From the NCBI RefSeq assembly GCF_000956405.1, contig NZ_JYIV01000028.1, positions 310,001-374,000 on the forward strand: 64,000 nt of DNA, read 5' to 3'. The stretch comes from Microbacterium oxydans. Lineage in GTDB: Bacteria; Actinomycetota; Actinomycetes; Actinomycetales; Microbacteriaceae. Each line of letters begins with the position of its first letter. Positions within the stretch are counted from its first letter, which is position 1. Under the pieces are notes generated by a model. The model saw only the letters and a program-made list of their open reading frames with translations. It did no database searches and was not told where the DNA came from. Positions 55,230 through 63,431 of the stretch are shown piece after piece. Position numbers and translations under genes: made by a program.

Positions 55230-55284
55230 CCCGTCGCATTTTCTGTCGCTATCTCTCTCGGAAAGCGACGGAAAGTGCGACGGG
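55230..55284. repeat. Palindromic repeat, GTCGCACTTTCTGTCGC family, copy 3
   Basis: Arms 55230-55250 and 55264-55284 (21 bp, two mismatches) around a 13-base loop. It lies upstream of an accessory gene that has copy 4 on its other side. Confidence 0.85.
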
Positions 55285-55367
55285 AAGCTGTGGATCGGTA
55301 CCCGGAGCGGGGCTGAGGCTGTGGAGAGCGCGAACGGTGAGGGCGTCGGCCTGGCACAGTATGGCGG

Positions 55368-56345
55368 ATGCGACGACCGCGAGACCTTCCCGCCGTGCTC
55401 GGCGATGTGTTCCCCATCTCGGATGCTTCTGCTCTCGGGATCAGCGCCGAACGGCTGCGACGGAGGGACCTCACGCGCCCGTTCCGGGGGATCCGTGCCC
55501 GGGCGGGCGTCCGAGACCACACGCTTGGTGACCTGGACGACTTCGCAGTGCAGGCGACGGAACGGACGGCACGCGCACACGCCTACGCCCCGCGCCTCCG
55601 TGAGCGCCAGTTCTTCAGCCATGAGACGGCTGCTGCGCTCTGGGGTGCCCCGTTGCCGCTGGTACGCGACGCTGACGGGAATGTCGTCGCGTCGGGGCTC
55701 CCCGTACACGTCAGCGTCTTCGGGACCATGCCGCTGCCGCGGATCGAGGGAGTCGTGGGACACCGCGCCAGGATCGAGACCTCGACGACGCGGGTGATCG
55801 GTGGATTCGACGTGGCTTCTCCCGCCACGACCTGGGCCTCTCTGGGCGGACTGCCGCTCTATGACCTCGTGGCGCTCGGTGATCACCTGTGTCGAGTGTG
55901 GCGAGAGGGCGTCGGTCGCCCGGATGCAGGCGCTCCTTCTCTCGCGACGCGTGATGAACTCGCTGCGTCGATCGAGGCCGGTCGTCGCGTCGGCATCCGG
56001 CGGCTCAGGACTGCGCTCGAGCTCGTGCGGGAAGACTCCTGGTCGCCGAGGGAGACCCGGGTGCGGTGTGTCCTCCACGATCACGGTCTTCCCGAACCCG
56101 CACTCAACCTCGACGTGTTCGACGACGATGGACGCTTCCTGGCGTGCGTCGACCTTGCTTTCTCCGCGCAGAAGGTCGCGGTCGAGTATCACGGCCTCAT
56201 CCACAGCGCTCGATACGCGAAGGATGTGGAACGGATGGCGCGCCTCCGCGCCGCGGGGTGGATCGTCATCGAGGTGACCGCCGCGCTCCTGTCCGACGAA
56301 CACGCCCTGGTCGCTCGCGTTCGTGCCGCACTCCGTTCCCGCTGA
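55368..56345 (+). CDS. DUF559/Vsr-like endonuclease-fold protein of unknown function
   Basis: 325 residues. The N-terminus resembles AbiEi-type winged-helix proteins (ISAERLRRRDLTRPFRGIRA). The middle has FFSHETAAALWGAPLP. The C-terminus (~235-325) looks like the DUF559/very-short-patch-repair nuclease fold: ETRVRCVLHDHGLPEPALNLDV, CVDLAFSAQKVAVEYHGLIHS and MARLRAAGWIVIEVTAALL, with an acidic D-x(n)-E-x-H set that could be a PD-(D/E)XK site. Such genes recur in multiple copies in Microbacteriaceae, and no function is established. It stands between two palindromic repeats, and CAGTAT lies five bases before the ATG. Confidence 0.65.
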   Translation: MRRPRDLPAVLGDVFPISDASALGISAERLRRRDLTRPFRGIRARAGVRDHTLGDLDDFAVQATERTARAHAYAPRLRERQFFSHETAAALWGAPLPLVRDADGNVVASGLPVHVSVFGTMPLPRIEGVVGHRARIETSTTRVIGGFDVASPATTWASLGGLPLYDLVALGDHLCRVWREGVGRPDAGAPSLATRDELAASIEAGRRVGIRRLRTALELVREDSWSPRETRVRCVLHDHGLPEPALNLDVFDDDGRFLACVDLAFSAQKVAVEYHGLIHSARYAKDVERMARLRAAGWIVIEVTAALLSDEHALVARVRAALRSR

Positions 56346-56399
56346 CCTCGCGCCCCTGCCGTCCTCGCGCTCCTGCCGCCCCGCGCTCCTGCCGCCGAT

Positions 56400-56460
56400 G
56401 CTCCCGTCGCACTTTCTGTCGCTGTGTCGGCCGCAGAGCGACAGAAAGTGCGACGGGAGC
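56400..56460. repeat. Palindromic repeat, GTCGCACTTTCTGTCGC family, copy 4
   Basis: Arms 56400-56423 and 56437-56460 are a perfect 24-bp inverted repeat around a 13-base loop, the best copy of the family. It lies 55 bases after the DUF559-like gene. Confidence 0.9.
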
Positions 56461-56598
56461 ACACTGCTTCTGCGTCCGACCGGGACCGCGAAACGAAACG
56501 TCATCGGATGCGGGGAACCGACATGCGCCACGTACTGTGGGGGAGTTCCCGTGACGGTCGCGTAAACTCGCACCGCGCTTCACACCCCAGGAGGGTTC

Positions 56599-57420
56599 AT
56601 GTCCCGTCGTCTCATCGCCGTCACCGCACTCGTCGTCGCCGCCGCGGCACTCACCGCCTGCAGCGGGTCGAGCACTCCCGCGAGCACCTCCAGCTCCGGT
56701 GAGAGCTCTGCGAGCTCGGAGTACGGCCTCGCGAAGGACGGCGTCCTCACCGTCGGCACCGAGGGCACCTATCGTCCCTTCAGCTTCCACGGCGACAACG
56801 GAGCGGGCGACCTGACCGGATACGACGTGGAGATCATCGAGGCCGTCGCAGACAAGCTCGGCCTCGACGTGAAGTTCGAGGAGACCCAGTGGGATGCGAT
56901 CTTCGCGGGTCTCGACGCCGGCCGATTCGACGTGATCGCCAACCAGGTCACCATCAACGACGAGCGTGAGGCCAAGTACCTCTTCAGCACCCCGTACACC
57001 GTCTCGCCCGGCGTGATCGTCGTGGCCGAGGACGACGACTCGATCTCGTCCTTCGCCGATCTCAAGGGCAAGACCACCGCGCAGTCCCTCACCAGCAACT
57101 GGAACGACCTCGCCACCGAGTCCGGCGCCAAGGTCGAGGGCGTCGAGGGGTGGGCTCAGGCGGTCGAGCTGCTCCGCCAGGGCCGCGTCGACGCGACCAT
57201 CAACGACAAGCTCACGTTCCTCGACTACGAGACCACGAACAGCCCGACCGGCCTGAAGATCGCGGCCGAGACCGATGAGGCGGGCAAGTCGGCCTTCGCG
57301 TTCACCAAGGACAAGGAAGCCCTCGTCACCGCGGTCGACGGAGCGCTCGACGAGCTTCGCGCTGACGGCACCCTGGCGGAGATCAGCAAGAAGTACTTCG
57401 GCGAAGACGTCTCCCAGTAG
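56599..57420 (+). CDS. Amino acid (cystine-type) ABC transporter binding lipoprotein
   Basis: 273 residues. Signal peptide with lipobox LTAC (Cys ~21), a Ser/Thr linker, then the polar amino acid binding fold: VLTVGTEGTYRPFSFHGDNGAGDLTGYDVEIIEAVADKLG (in parts), VKFEETQWDAIFAGLDAGRFDVIANQV and the terminal LAEISKKYFGEDVS. It is closest in style to TcyA/YckB-type cystine receptors; ligand not proven. CAGGAGGG precedes the ATG. First gene of a three-gene importer operon. Confidence 0.87.
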   Translation: MSRRLIAVTALVVAAAALTACSGSSTPASTSSSGESSASSEYGLAKDGVLTVGTEGTYRPFSFHGDNGAGDLTGYDVEIIEAVADKLGLDVKFEETQWDAIFAGLDAGRFDVIANQVTINDEREAKYLFSTPYTVSPGVIVVAEDDDSISSFADLKGKTTAQSLTSNWNDLATESGAKVEGVEGWAQAVELLRQGRVDATINDKLTFLDYETTNSPTGLKIAAETDEAGKSAFAFTKDKEALVTAVDGALDELRADGTLAEISKKYFGEDVSQ

Positions 57421-57423
57421 TCG

Positions 57424-58089
57424 ATGGAGAATCCCTGGCAGCTGTTCCTGGACTCGCTCGGGCCGATCGCCTGGGCGGGTCTGACAGCGACGGTGCCGCT
57501 CGCGCTGGCGTCGTTCTCCCTGGGGCTGCTCATCGCCATCGGTATCGCGCTGATGAGGATCTCGGTGAACCCGGTGCTCTCCGGCATCGCGCGGTTCTAC
57601 ATCTCCGTGATCCGCGGCACGCCCCTGCTGGTGCAACTGTTCGTGATCTTCTACGGCATGCCGTCCATCGGGGTGACGATCGACCCGTGGCCGAGCGCCA
57701 TCATCGCGCTCTCGCTCAACGTCGGCGGGTACGGTGCCGAGGTGGTGCGTGCCGCGATCCTCTCGGTCCCGCAGGGGCAGTGGGAGGCGGCGTACACGGT
57801 CGGCATGAACCGCACCCGTACGCTCACCCGCATCATCCTGCCGCAGGCGGCGCGCGTCTCGGTCCCGCCGCTGTCGAACACGTTCATCTCGCTGGTGAAG
57901 GACACCTCGCTCGCGTCGCTGATCCTCGTGACCGAGCTGTTCAAGGTGGCGCAGCAGATCGCCTCGACGACCTACGAGTTCATGGTGCTGTACCTCGCCG
58001 CCGCGCTGGTCTACTGGGTGCTCTGTCTGGTGCTGTCGTTCGGCCAGAGTGCCCTCGAGAGGAGGCTCGACAGCCGTGTCGCGCACTGA
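57424..58089 (+). CDS. Amino acid ABC transporter permease
   Basis: 221 residues with about five membrane helices of the HisMQ type. Seen: AWAGLTATVPLALASFSLGL, FYISVIRGTPLLVQLFVIFYG and the EAA loop GMNRTRTLTRIILPQAARVSVPPLSNTFISLVKDTSL (in parts). It starts three bases after the binding-protein stop, and its 3' end overlaps the ATPase gene by 14 bases. Confidence 0.9.
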   Translation: MENPWQLFLDSLGPIAWAGLTATVPLALASFSLGLLIAIGIALMRISVNPVLSGIARFYISVIRGTPLLVQLFVIFYGMPSIGVTIDPWPSAIIALSLNVGGYGAEVVRAAILSVPQGQWEAAYTVGMNRTRTLTRIILPQAARVSVPPLSNTFISLVKDTSLASLILVTELFKVAQQIASTTYEFMVLYLAAALVYWVLCLVLSFGQSALERRLDSRVAH

Positions 58090-58879
58090 CAACACCTCGG
58101 AGGCGCTCCTCACCGCCCGTGGCCTGCACAAGAGCTTCGGCGCCAATGAGGTGCTCCGTGGCATCGACCTGACCCTGCACCGCGGAGAGGTCGTCGTGCT
58201 CATCGGGCCCAGCGGTTCGGGCAAGACCACGGTGCTGCGCGCCCTCAACGGGCTCGAGACGCCTGACGCCGGCACGATCGTGGTCGATGGCGGCCCGGAG
58301 ATCGACTTCGCTCCCGCGGTGAAGCCCTCGCCCCGGGTGCAGAAGCAGAAGCGGCTCGCGCTGCGCGACCGGTCGGCGATGGTGTTCCAGCACCACAACC
58401 TGTTCCCGCACCTCACTGTGCTCGAGAACGTCATCGAGGGTCCGTGGCGCGTGCAGGGTCGACCGAAAGCCGAGGTCGTCGCCGAGGCCCTCGTGCTCCT
58501 CGATCGGGTGGGCTTGGCCGACAAGGCTGACGCCCGTCCGCATCAGCTCTCCGGCGGACAGCAGCAGCGCGTCGGGATCGTGCGTGCGCTCGCGCTCAAG
58601 CCCGACCTGCTGCTGTTCGACGAGCCGACGAGCGCGCTGGATCCCGAGCTGGTGGGGGAGGTGCTGCTCGTGATCAAGGAACTGGCCGACGAGAACTGGA
58701 CCATGGCCGTGGTCACGCATGAGCTCAGCTTCGCGCGGGAAGCCGCCGATCACGTGCTGTTCATGGACGGCGGCGTCGTCGTCGAGCAGGGCCCGCCCGC
58801 CCAGCTCTTCAGCGCACCTGTGCACGAGCGCACGCAGCGGTTCCTCACCCGCATCATGCGTCCTCTCGACGGCGCCTGA
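58076..58879 (+). CDS. Amino acid ABC transporter ATPase
   Basis: 267 residues from GTG 58076, chosen for GAGAGGAGG ten bases upstream. Walker A GPSGSGKTT (~44-52), Q-loop MVFQHHNLFPHLTVLENV, signature LSGGQQQRVGIVRAL, Walker B LLLFDEPTSALDPE and the switch histidine in VVTHEL. It completes the polar amino acid (probably cystine) importer. Compared with GlnQ-type ATPases it has an insert after the D-loop of the first sheet (DGGPEIDFAPAVKPSPRVQKQ). Confidence 0.92.
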   Translation: MSRTDNTSEALLTARGLHKSFGANEVLRGIDLTLHRGEVVVLIGPSGSGKTTVLRALNGLETPDAGTIVVDGGPEIDFAPAVKPSPRVQKQKRLALRDRSAMVFQHHNLFPHLTVLENVIEGPWRVQGRPKAEVVAEALVLLDRVGLADKADARPHQLSGGQQQRVGIVRALALKPDLLLFDEPTSALDPELVGEVLLVIKELADENWTMAVVTHELSFAREAADHVLFMDGGVVVEQGPPAQLFSAPVHERTQRFLTRIMRPLDGA

Positions 58880-58891
58880 CGGGGCGACCTT

Positions 58892-58927
58892 GCGAGAGAG
58901 ACTTCGCGAGAGAGACTTCGCGAGAGC
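58892..58927 (+). repeat. 14-bp tandem repeat after the ABC operon
   Basis: GCGAGAGAGACTTC at 58892-58905 is repeated exactly at 58906-58919, with a partial third copy (GCGAGAG) to 58926. Short local slippage repeat. Confidence 0.7.
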
Positions 58928-58963
58928 CACGCCTTGGATGCGGATCGGTGGGAGGATGCCCTG

Positions 58964-59320
58964 GTGGGAACCATCGACGACTACCTCGAAGACCTCGCAC
59001 CGGCCGATCGGGCCGCGATCGATCGCGTCTACGCGGTCGCCCGCGCGAAGGCGCCGGATGCGGAGCAGGGCAAGGGCTATGGAATGCCGGCGCTGGTGCA
59101 CCACGGCAAGCCACTGCTCTCGGTGATGCGCGCCAAGAAGCACATCGGGGTCTACCCGTTCAGTCCGGATGCGGTGGCCGCCGTCGCAGATGCCCTCGCG
59201 GGCCACCCCGGCGCCAGTGTCGACAAGGGCACGATCCGGTTCCAGCCCGAGCATCCGCTCCCGACCGAGGTGCTGGAGACTCTCGTCCGCACACGTCTCG
59301 CTCAGATCGACGGCGCCTGA
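58964..59320 (+). CDS. DUF1801 (YdhG-like) protein
   Basis: 118 residues from GTG 58964, preceded by GGGAGG; a TTG at 58934 is less likely. The family pattern is seen in IDDYLEDLAPADRAAIDRVYAVARAKAPDAEQGKGYGMPAL (in parts), then KPLLSVMRAKKHIGVYPFSP and a final RLAQI. Members are small single-domain proteins, some called iron chaperones (frataxin-like fold), without firm function in Actinobacteria. Its stop is seven bases from the stop of the convergent lysE gene. Confidence 0.8.
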   Translation: MGTIDDYLEDLAPADRAAIDRVYAVARAKAPDAEQGKGYGMPALVHHGKPLLSVMRAKKHIGVYPFSPDAVAAVADALAGHPGASVDKGTIRFQPEHPLPTEVLETLVRTRLAQIDGA

Positions 59321-59326
59321 CTCCGC

Positions 59327-59989
59327 TCAGACTCCCAGCACGGGGAGCACGAGGCTGATCGCGATCGAGATCATGACGACGGCGATCACGGCATCGAGGA
59401 TGCGCCATGACCGCGGGGTGCGCAGCCAGCGTCCGAGATACCGCGCCCCGAAGCCCAGCGCGGTGAACCACAGCAGGCTCGCGGCCATCGCCCCGACGGC
59501 GAAGAGCCAGCGCTGGTCACCGTGCGTGGCCGCGATCGATCCGAGCATCAGTACGGTATCGAGGTACACGTGCGGATTGAGCCAGGTGAGAGCGAGGGTG
59601 GTGAGGACGACCGGCGCCAGCCGTGTGCAGGTCATCGTCGACGTGGTGCCTCCGGCCGTCGGAGCGCTGAGTGACGCGGCTTCCGTCGCGTCGACGTCGA
59701 GCTCCTCGCCTCCGCGCCAGGCCCTCCGCGCGGCGAGTGCTCCATAGGTGAGCAGGAACAGCGCACCAGCCCACCGTGCGACCACGACCAGCCAGGGTGC
59801 GGCGGAGATCACGAACCCGAGCCCGGCGACCCCTGCGGCGATCAGCGCCGCATCGGAGAGCGCGCAGATGATCACGACGGCCAGGACGTGTTCGCGACGG
59901 ATTCCCTGACGCAGCACGAACACGTTCTGCGCGCCGATGGCGACGATGAGGGAGAGGCCGAGCCCGAGGCCGGCGAGAATCGTGAGCAT
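59327..59989 (-). CDS. LysE/ArgO family basic amino acid exporter
   Basis: 220 residues with six hydrophobic segments. Opening GLGLGLSLIVAIGAQNVFVLRQGIRREH is the hallmark of the LysE/ArgO subgroup (lysine and arginine export); LTWLNPHVYLDTVLMLGSIA is the second signature with the conserved Asn-Pro. ATG 59989 gives the normal N-terminus. It diverges from a LysG/ArgP-type regulator, the classic pairing, so expression is probably induced by intracellular lysine or arginine. Confidence 0.92.
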   Translation of the reverse strand: MLTILAGLGLGLSLIVAIGAQNVFVLRQGIRREHVLAVVIICALSDAALIAAGVAGLGFVISAAPWLVVVARWAGALFLLTYGALAARRAWRGGEELDVDATEAASLSAPTAGGTTSTMTCTRLAPVVLTTLALTWLNPHVYLDTVLMLGSIAATHGDQRWLFAVGAMAASLLWFTALGFGARYLGRWLRTPRSWRILDAVIAVVMISIAISLVLPVLGV

Positions 59990-59998
59990 GGCTCCAGC

Positions 59999-60038
59999 GT
60001 AGGAACCTCCTGGCATGAAGAGAAGCGAAGATTCCTAC
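59999..60038. promoter_or_regulatory. Inverted repeat between lysE and its regulator
   Basis: GTAGGAA (59999-60005) and TTCCTAC (60032-60038) are perfect arms 26 bases apart in the 70-base divergent region. A candidate LysR-type binding region covering both promoters. Confidence 0.4.
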
Positions 60039-60046
60039 CGAACCAT

Positions 60047-60052
60047 TAGCAT
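60047..60052 (+). promoter_or_regulatory. TANNNT -10 box, leaderless lysG-type start
   Basis: TAGCAT ends seven bases before the GTG at 60060, supporting that start over the ATG at 60015. Confidence 0.45.
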
Positions 60053-60059
60053 CTCTTAT

Positions 60060-61004
60060 GTGCGTATCGATCCCGAACTCGCGAACACCCTCGCTGCGGT
60101 CGTCGACGAGGGCACTTTCGACGCGGCGTCGAGACGTCTGCAGATCACGCCGTCTGCGGTGAGCCAGCGGGTGAAGACCCTGGAGCAGCAGCTCGGTCGC
60201 ATCCTGGTGGTGCGCACCAAGCCCGCGCGCCTGACCGAGGCGGGGGAGGCCGTCGTCCGCCTGGCTCGACAGGTTGCGCTGCTGGAACACGATGCGCTCG
60301 TCGGCGTGGGCATCGACGAGGCGGACGGCAACCGGCGCATCACGGTTCCTCTCGCGGTGAACGCCGATTCGATGGCGACGTGGTTCCTGGCCCCGCTCGC
60401 GCGGCTCTCCGCCCGGCATGACATCGACTTCGACCTGCATCGCGACGATCAGAACTTCACCGCGCGGCTGCTCGAATCGGGGGCGGTGATGGCGGCTGTC
60501 ACGAGCGAGGAGACCCCCGTCACCGGCTGCTCGGTGTCGCCGCTCGGGGTGCTCGAGTATCGCGCGATGGCCGAGCGGGAGTTCGCCGCACGCTGGTTCC
60601 CTGACGGGGTGACATCGTCGGCGCTGGCCGCGGCCCCGTTCGTCGACTTCGACCGCAGGGACACCCTGCAGCACGAATGGCTCAGAGCGATGTCGGTCGA
60701 GCAGTCCGGCGTGCCGCGGCACTACGTCCCGGCTTCGCACGACTACGCGCTCGCGGTGGCTCTCGGACTCGGGTGGGGCATGGTCCCGGTGCCGCAGGAT
60801 TCGGGTGCACTCGTGCCATTGGGCGGTCCGACGCTCCGGGTGCGGCTCTACTGGCAGCAGTGGAACCTGCGATCGGAGCTGCTCGACACCATCGCTGCGG
60901 AGGTCGCGGCGGAGGCCGGGCGGGTCCTCGGGGCTCCTGCGTTCAGTCGGCAGCGTTCGTCCGCGGCGTCACGCCGGACCCGAGGGCGTGCAGCAGACGG
61001 GTGA
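60060..61004 (+). CDS. LysR family regulator, LysG/ArgP type
   Basis: 314 residues from GTG 60060. The N-terminal helix-turn-helix is closest to LysG/ArgP: IDPELANTLAAVVDEGTFDAASRRLQITPSAVSQRVKTLEQQLG (in parts). The effector domain follows, with RITVPLAVNADSMATWFLAPLA and the loop GLGWGMVPV. It should activate the divergent lysE exporter when lysine, arginine or histidine accumulates. Its last 62 bases overlap the 3' end of the convergent MarR gene, so the Arg/Ser-rich C-terminal tail may be non-essential. Confidence 0.9.
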   Translation: MRIDPELANTLAAVVDEGTFDAASRRLQITPSAVSQRVKTLEQQLGRILVVRTKPARLTEAGEAVVRLARQVALLEHDALVGVGIDEADGNRRITVPLAVNADSMATWFLAPLARLSARHDIDFDLHRDDQNFTARLLESGAVMAAVTSEETPVTGCSVSPLGVLEYRAMAEREFAARWFPDGVTSSALAAAPFVDFDRRDTLQHEWLRAMSVEQSGVPRHYVPASHDYALAVALGLGWGMVPVPQDSGALVPLGGPTLRVRLYWQQWNLRSELLDTIAAEVAAEAGRVLGAPAFSRQRSSAASRRTRGRAADG

Positions 61005-61461
61005 GGTTGCCGATGTCGGTGAGGCTCCACTCCTCGAGCGTGTGCAGCAGCATGCCTTCCTGCGGCAGTCGAGCCGCGGACAGTCTCTCCGTGCCGAGTG
61101 GGGTGAGCTCCAGCAGGGAGGAGCGTCCGTCGGCGGGGTCGGCCGTGCGTTCGATGAGGCCGAGATCCTCCAGCTCGCGCACTGTGCGGCTCACCTGACC
61201 CTTGTCCATGAGCATCCGCTCGGACAGCGTGGACACCGTCACCCGTTCGCACCGCGCGATCGTGGTGAAGATCTTGTAGGCGCCGGGCAGCAGCCCCGGA
61301 CTCACACGGTTCGCGTTCTCGGTGATCACACGCCGGAAATGCGTGATGAGCTCGCCGAACTCCGCTTCGAGGGCGCGGACCGCTTCGGCCCGCGCCTCCG
61401 GGGTGTCGGCGTCGTCCGGGGTGTCGGAGTTGTCCTCAGCGTCGAGCATCGGACGAGGCAT
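60943..61461 (-). CDS. MarR family regulator of the efflux pump
   Basis: 172 residues from ATG 61461 (ATG 61449 is also possible; both overlap the end of the pump gene). Winged helix: YKIFTTIARCERVTVSTLSERMLMDKGQVSRTVRELEDLGLIERTADPADGRSSLLELTPLG (in parts), with the Asp-Gly-Arg wing typical of MarR. It is the second gene of the efflux operon and probably represses it at two boxes at 63212 and 63240. The last 62 bases overlap lysG on the other strand. Confidence 0.88.
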   Translation of the reverse strand: MPRPMLDAEDNSDTPDDADTPEARAEAVRALEAEFGELITHFRRVITENANRVSPGLLPGAYKIFTTIARCERVTVSTLSERMLMDKGQVSRTVRELEDLGLIERTADPADGRSSLLELTPLGTERLSAARLPQEGMLLHTLEEWSLTDIGNLTRLLHALGSGVTPRTNAAD

Positions 61462-63151
61462 CCCCGTGGCCGTCGGCGCGGTCGATGACGCTCACCGCGC
61501 CGGTCGTCGGTGCTCCGGCGAGCGCCTCTGCGTCGGCGATCGCGACGTCGGAGGCCTCTGCCGCACGCCCGTCGGTCTGCTGCGCGGCGTCGGCCTTGGC
61601 CCGCTCGGTGGTCGTCATCGTGGTCAGAGGACGATTCGGCAGGAACAGGATGGCGATCAGGCTGATCACGGCGAGCGGGATGCCGATCAGGAACGCATGC
61701 GAGATCGCCTGCGCATAGAAGTCCTCGATGATCGAGCGCACCGGTTCGGGGAGCAGGCGCACCTCCGGCAGTGTTCCGCTGGACAGCTGTGCGGCGACCT
61801 CGGCACCCTTCTCGCCGAGTTGGGCGATCGCTGCTCCGATGCGCTCCTTGCCGTCGCTGAACAGGCCGGTGAGGCTGTTCGCGAGCACGGCACCCATGAC
61901 CGAGACCCCGATCGTGCCGCCGAGGCTGCGGAAGAAGGTCACCCCGGAGCTCGCCACGCCCATCTCGCTGGGCTTGGCGACGTTCTGCACGATGAGCACG
62001 AGGTTCTGCATCGTCATGCCGACGCCGGCGCCCATCACGAACATGTAGATCGAGACGAGGACGAAGTTCGTGTCGTAGTGCAGTGTCGATAGCATCACCG
62101 ATCCGGCGATCAACAACACGGATCCCAGGATCAGGTAGCCCTTCCACTTGCCGAACCGCGTGACGAGCTGACCGATGACCATCGAGGCGATCAGGAGTCC
62201 GGCCATCATCGGGAGGGTCATGAGTCCGGCCTCCGTCGGCGTCGCGCCGCGGGACAGCTGCATGTACTGCGCGAGGTACACCGAGGTTCCGAACATCGCG
62301 ACGCCGATGGAGATCGACGCGAGCACCGAGAGCGTGAAGGTGCGACCGCGGAAGAGCGTGAGCGGGATCAGCGGCTCGCGCACCCGGAGCTCGACGATGA
62401 TGAAGGCGACGGTCGAGACGATGGCGCCGCCGACCATGAGCACGGTCTCGGTGCTCCACCAGTCGAAGGTCGACCCCGCGTTGGTGATCCAGATGAGGAT
62501 CAAGGAGACGGCGGCGGAGAGCAGCACGATGCCGACGTAGTCGATCGTCACCTTGCGGGTGCGTTCGGTGCTGATGTGCAGTGTCTTCTGCAGGATGATC
62601 AGGGCGGCGACGGCGAAGGGCAGCGCGACGAAGAAGTTCCAGCGCCAGTTCGCGACATCCGTGATCCATCCGCCCAGCAGCGGGCCGCCCACCGTCGCGA
62701 CGGCCATCACGGCGCCGAACAGGCCCATGTACCGGCCGCGCTCGCGGGGGCTGATGATGTCGGCCATGATCACCTGGCTGAGAGCCGCGAGTCCGCCGCC
62801 GCCGATGCCCTGGACGGCGCGGAAGGCGATGAGCGTGTTGGTGTCCTGGGCGAAGCCGGCGGCCGCCGTCGCGCCGACGAAGACGACGATGGCGATCTGG
62901 ATGAGCAGCTTGCGGTTGAAGAGATCCGCGAGCTTGCCCCAGATGGGTGTCGAGATCGCAGTGGTGAGCAGTGTCGCGGTGATGACCCACGTGTAGGCGG
63001 CCTGGTCGCCGCCGAGGTCGTGCACGATGACCGGCATCGAGGTCGAGACGACCGTGGTGGCGATCATCGAGACGAACATGCCGAGCAGGAGTCCGGTGAG
63101 CGCTTCGAGCACCTGGCGATGCGTCATCTTGACGGGAGAATCCGGGGTCAT
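61436..63151 (-). CDS. MFS drug efflux transporter, DHA2 (EmrB/QacA) family
   Basis: 571 residues, about 14 membrane helices. Motif A GKLADLFNRKLLIQIAI between helices 2 and 3, motif B FRAVQGIGGGGLAALSQVIMADI and motif C GLFGAVMAVATVGGPLLGGWITD, as in proton-driven multidrug exporters. A polar C-terminal tail (~60 residues, Ala/Asp-rich) is in the cytoplasm. ATG 63151 is chosen with GAAAGG upstream. The promoter and two MarR-type boxes lie 75-105 bases before it; the marR gene follows and overlaps its end. Confidence 0.92.
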   Translation of the reverse strand: MTPDSPVKMTHRQVLEALTGLLLGMFVSMIATTVVSTSMPVIVHDLGGDQAAYTWVITATLLTTAISTPIWGKLADLFNRKLLIQIAIVVFVGATAAAGFAQDTNTLIAFRAVQGIGGGGLAALSQVIMADIISPRERGRYMGLFGAVMAVATVGGPLLGGWITDVANWRWNFFVALPFAVAALIILQKTLHISTERTRKVTIDYVGIVLLSAAVSLILIWITNAGSTFDWWSTETVLMVGGAIVSTVAFIIVELRVREPLIPLTLFRGRTFTLSVLASISIGVAMFGTSVYLAQYMQLSRGATPTEAGLMTLPMMAGLLIASMVIGQLVTRFGKWKGYLILGSVLLIAGSVMLSTLHYDTNFVLVSIYMFVMGAGVGMTMQNLVLIVQNVAKPSEMGVASSGVTFFRSLGGTIGVSVMGAVLANSLTGLFSDGKERIGAAIAQLGEKGAEVAAQLSSGTLPEVRLLPEPVRSIIEDFYAQAISHAFLIGIPLAVISLIAILFLPNRPLTTMTTTERAKADAAQQTDGRAAEASDVAIADAEALAGAPTTGAVSVIDRADGHGDASSDARR

Positions 63152-63211
63152 GACTGACCTTTCGAAGGAGATGAGAGGAGGTGTCGCGACAGCTCTGGCA
63201 CGCGCAAGATG

Positions 63212-63227
63212 GTTGAACTGGGTCAAC
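63212..63227. promoter_or_regulatory. MarR-type box 1
   Basis: GTTGA-N6-TCAAC (GTTGAACTGGGTCAAC). It overlaps the -10 box of the efflux promoter on the minus strand. Box 2 has the same form 28 bases away. Confidence 0.6.
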
Positions 63228-63254
63228 TATACGCCGGTGGTTGATGTTGGTCAA
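63226..63254 (-). promoter_or_regulatory. Promoter of the efflux-marR operon
   Basis: On the minus strand TTGACC (63254-63249) and TATAGT (63231-63226) are separated by exactly 17 bases, a near-consensus sigma-70-type promoter. Both elements overlap MarR-type boxes. Confidence 0.7.
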
Positions 63255-63255
63255 C
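63240..63255. promoter_or_regulatory. MarR-type box 2
   Basis: GTTGA-N6-TCAAC (GTTGATGTTGGTCAAC), covering the -35 box of the efflux promoter. Confidence 0.6.
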
Positions 63256-63431
63256 GATTTCCCGAGGTGCATCCACTCTGCGCGGGATGAGCCGATCTCC
63301 TGCGCGAAATCGCCTTGTCCTGCGCAGGGGGCGGGGAGAGGATGGCGCAAACGCGCGGATGCGGGGTCGTTGAAGGGTGACCGGAACACACGCGTTCACG
63401 TGGTTCTCGACGTTCCTGAGGGGGAAACGAC

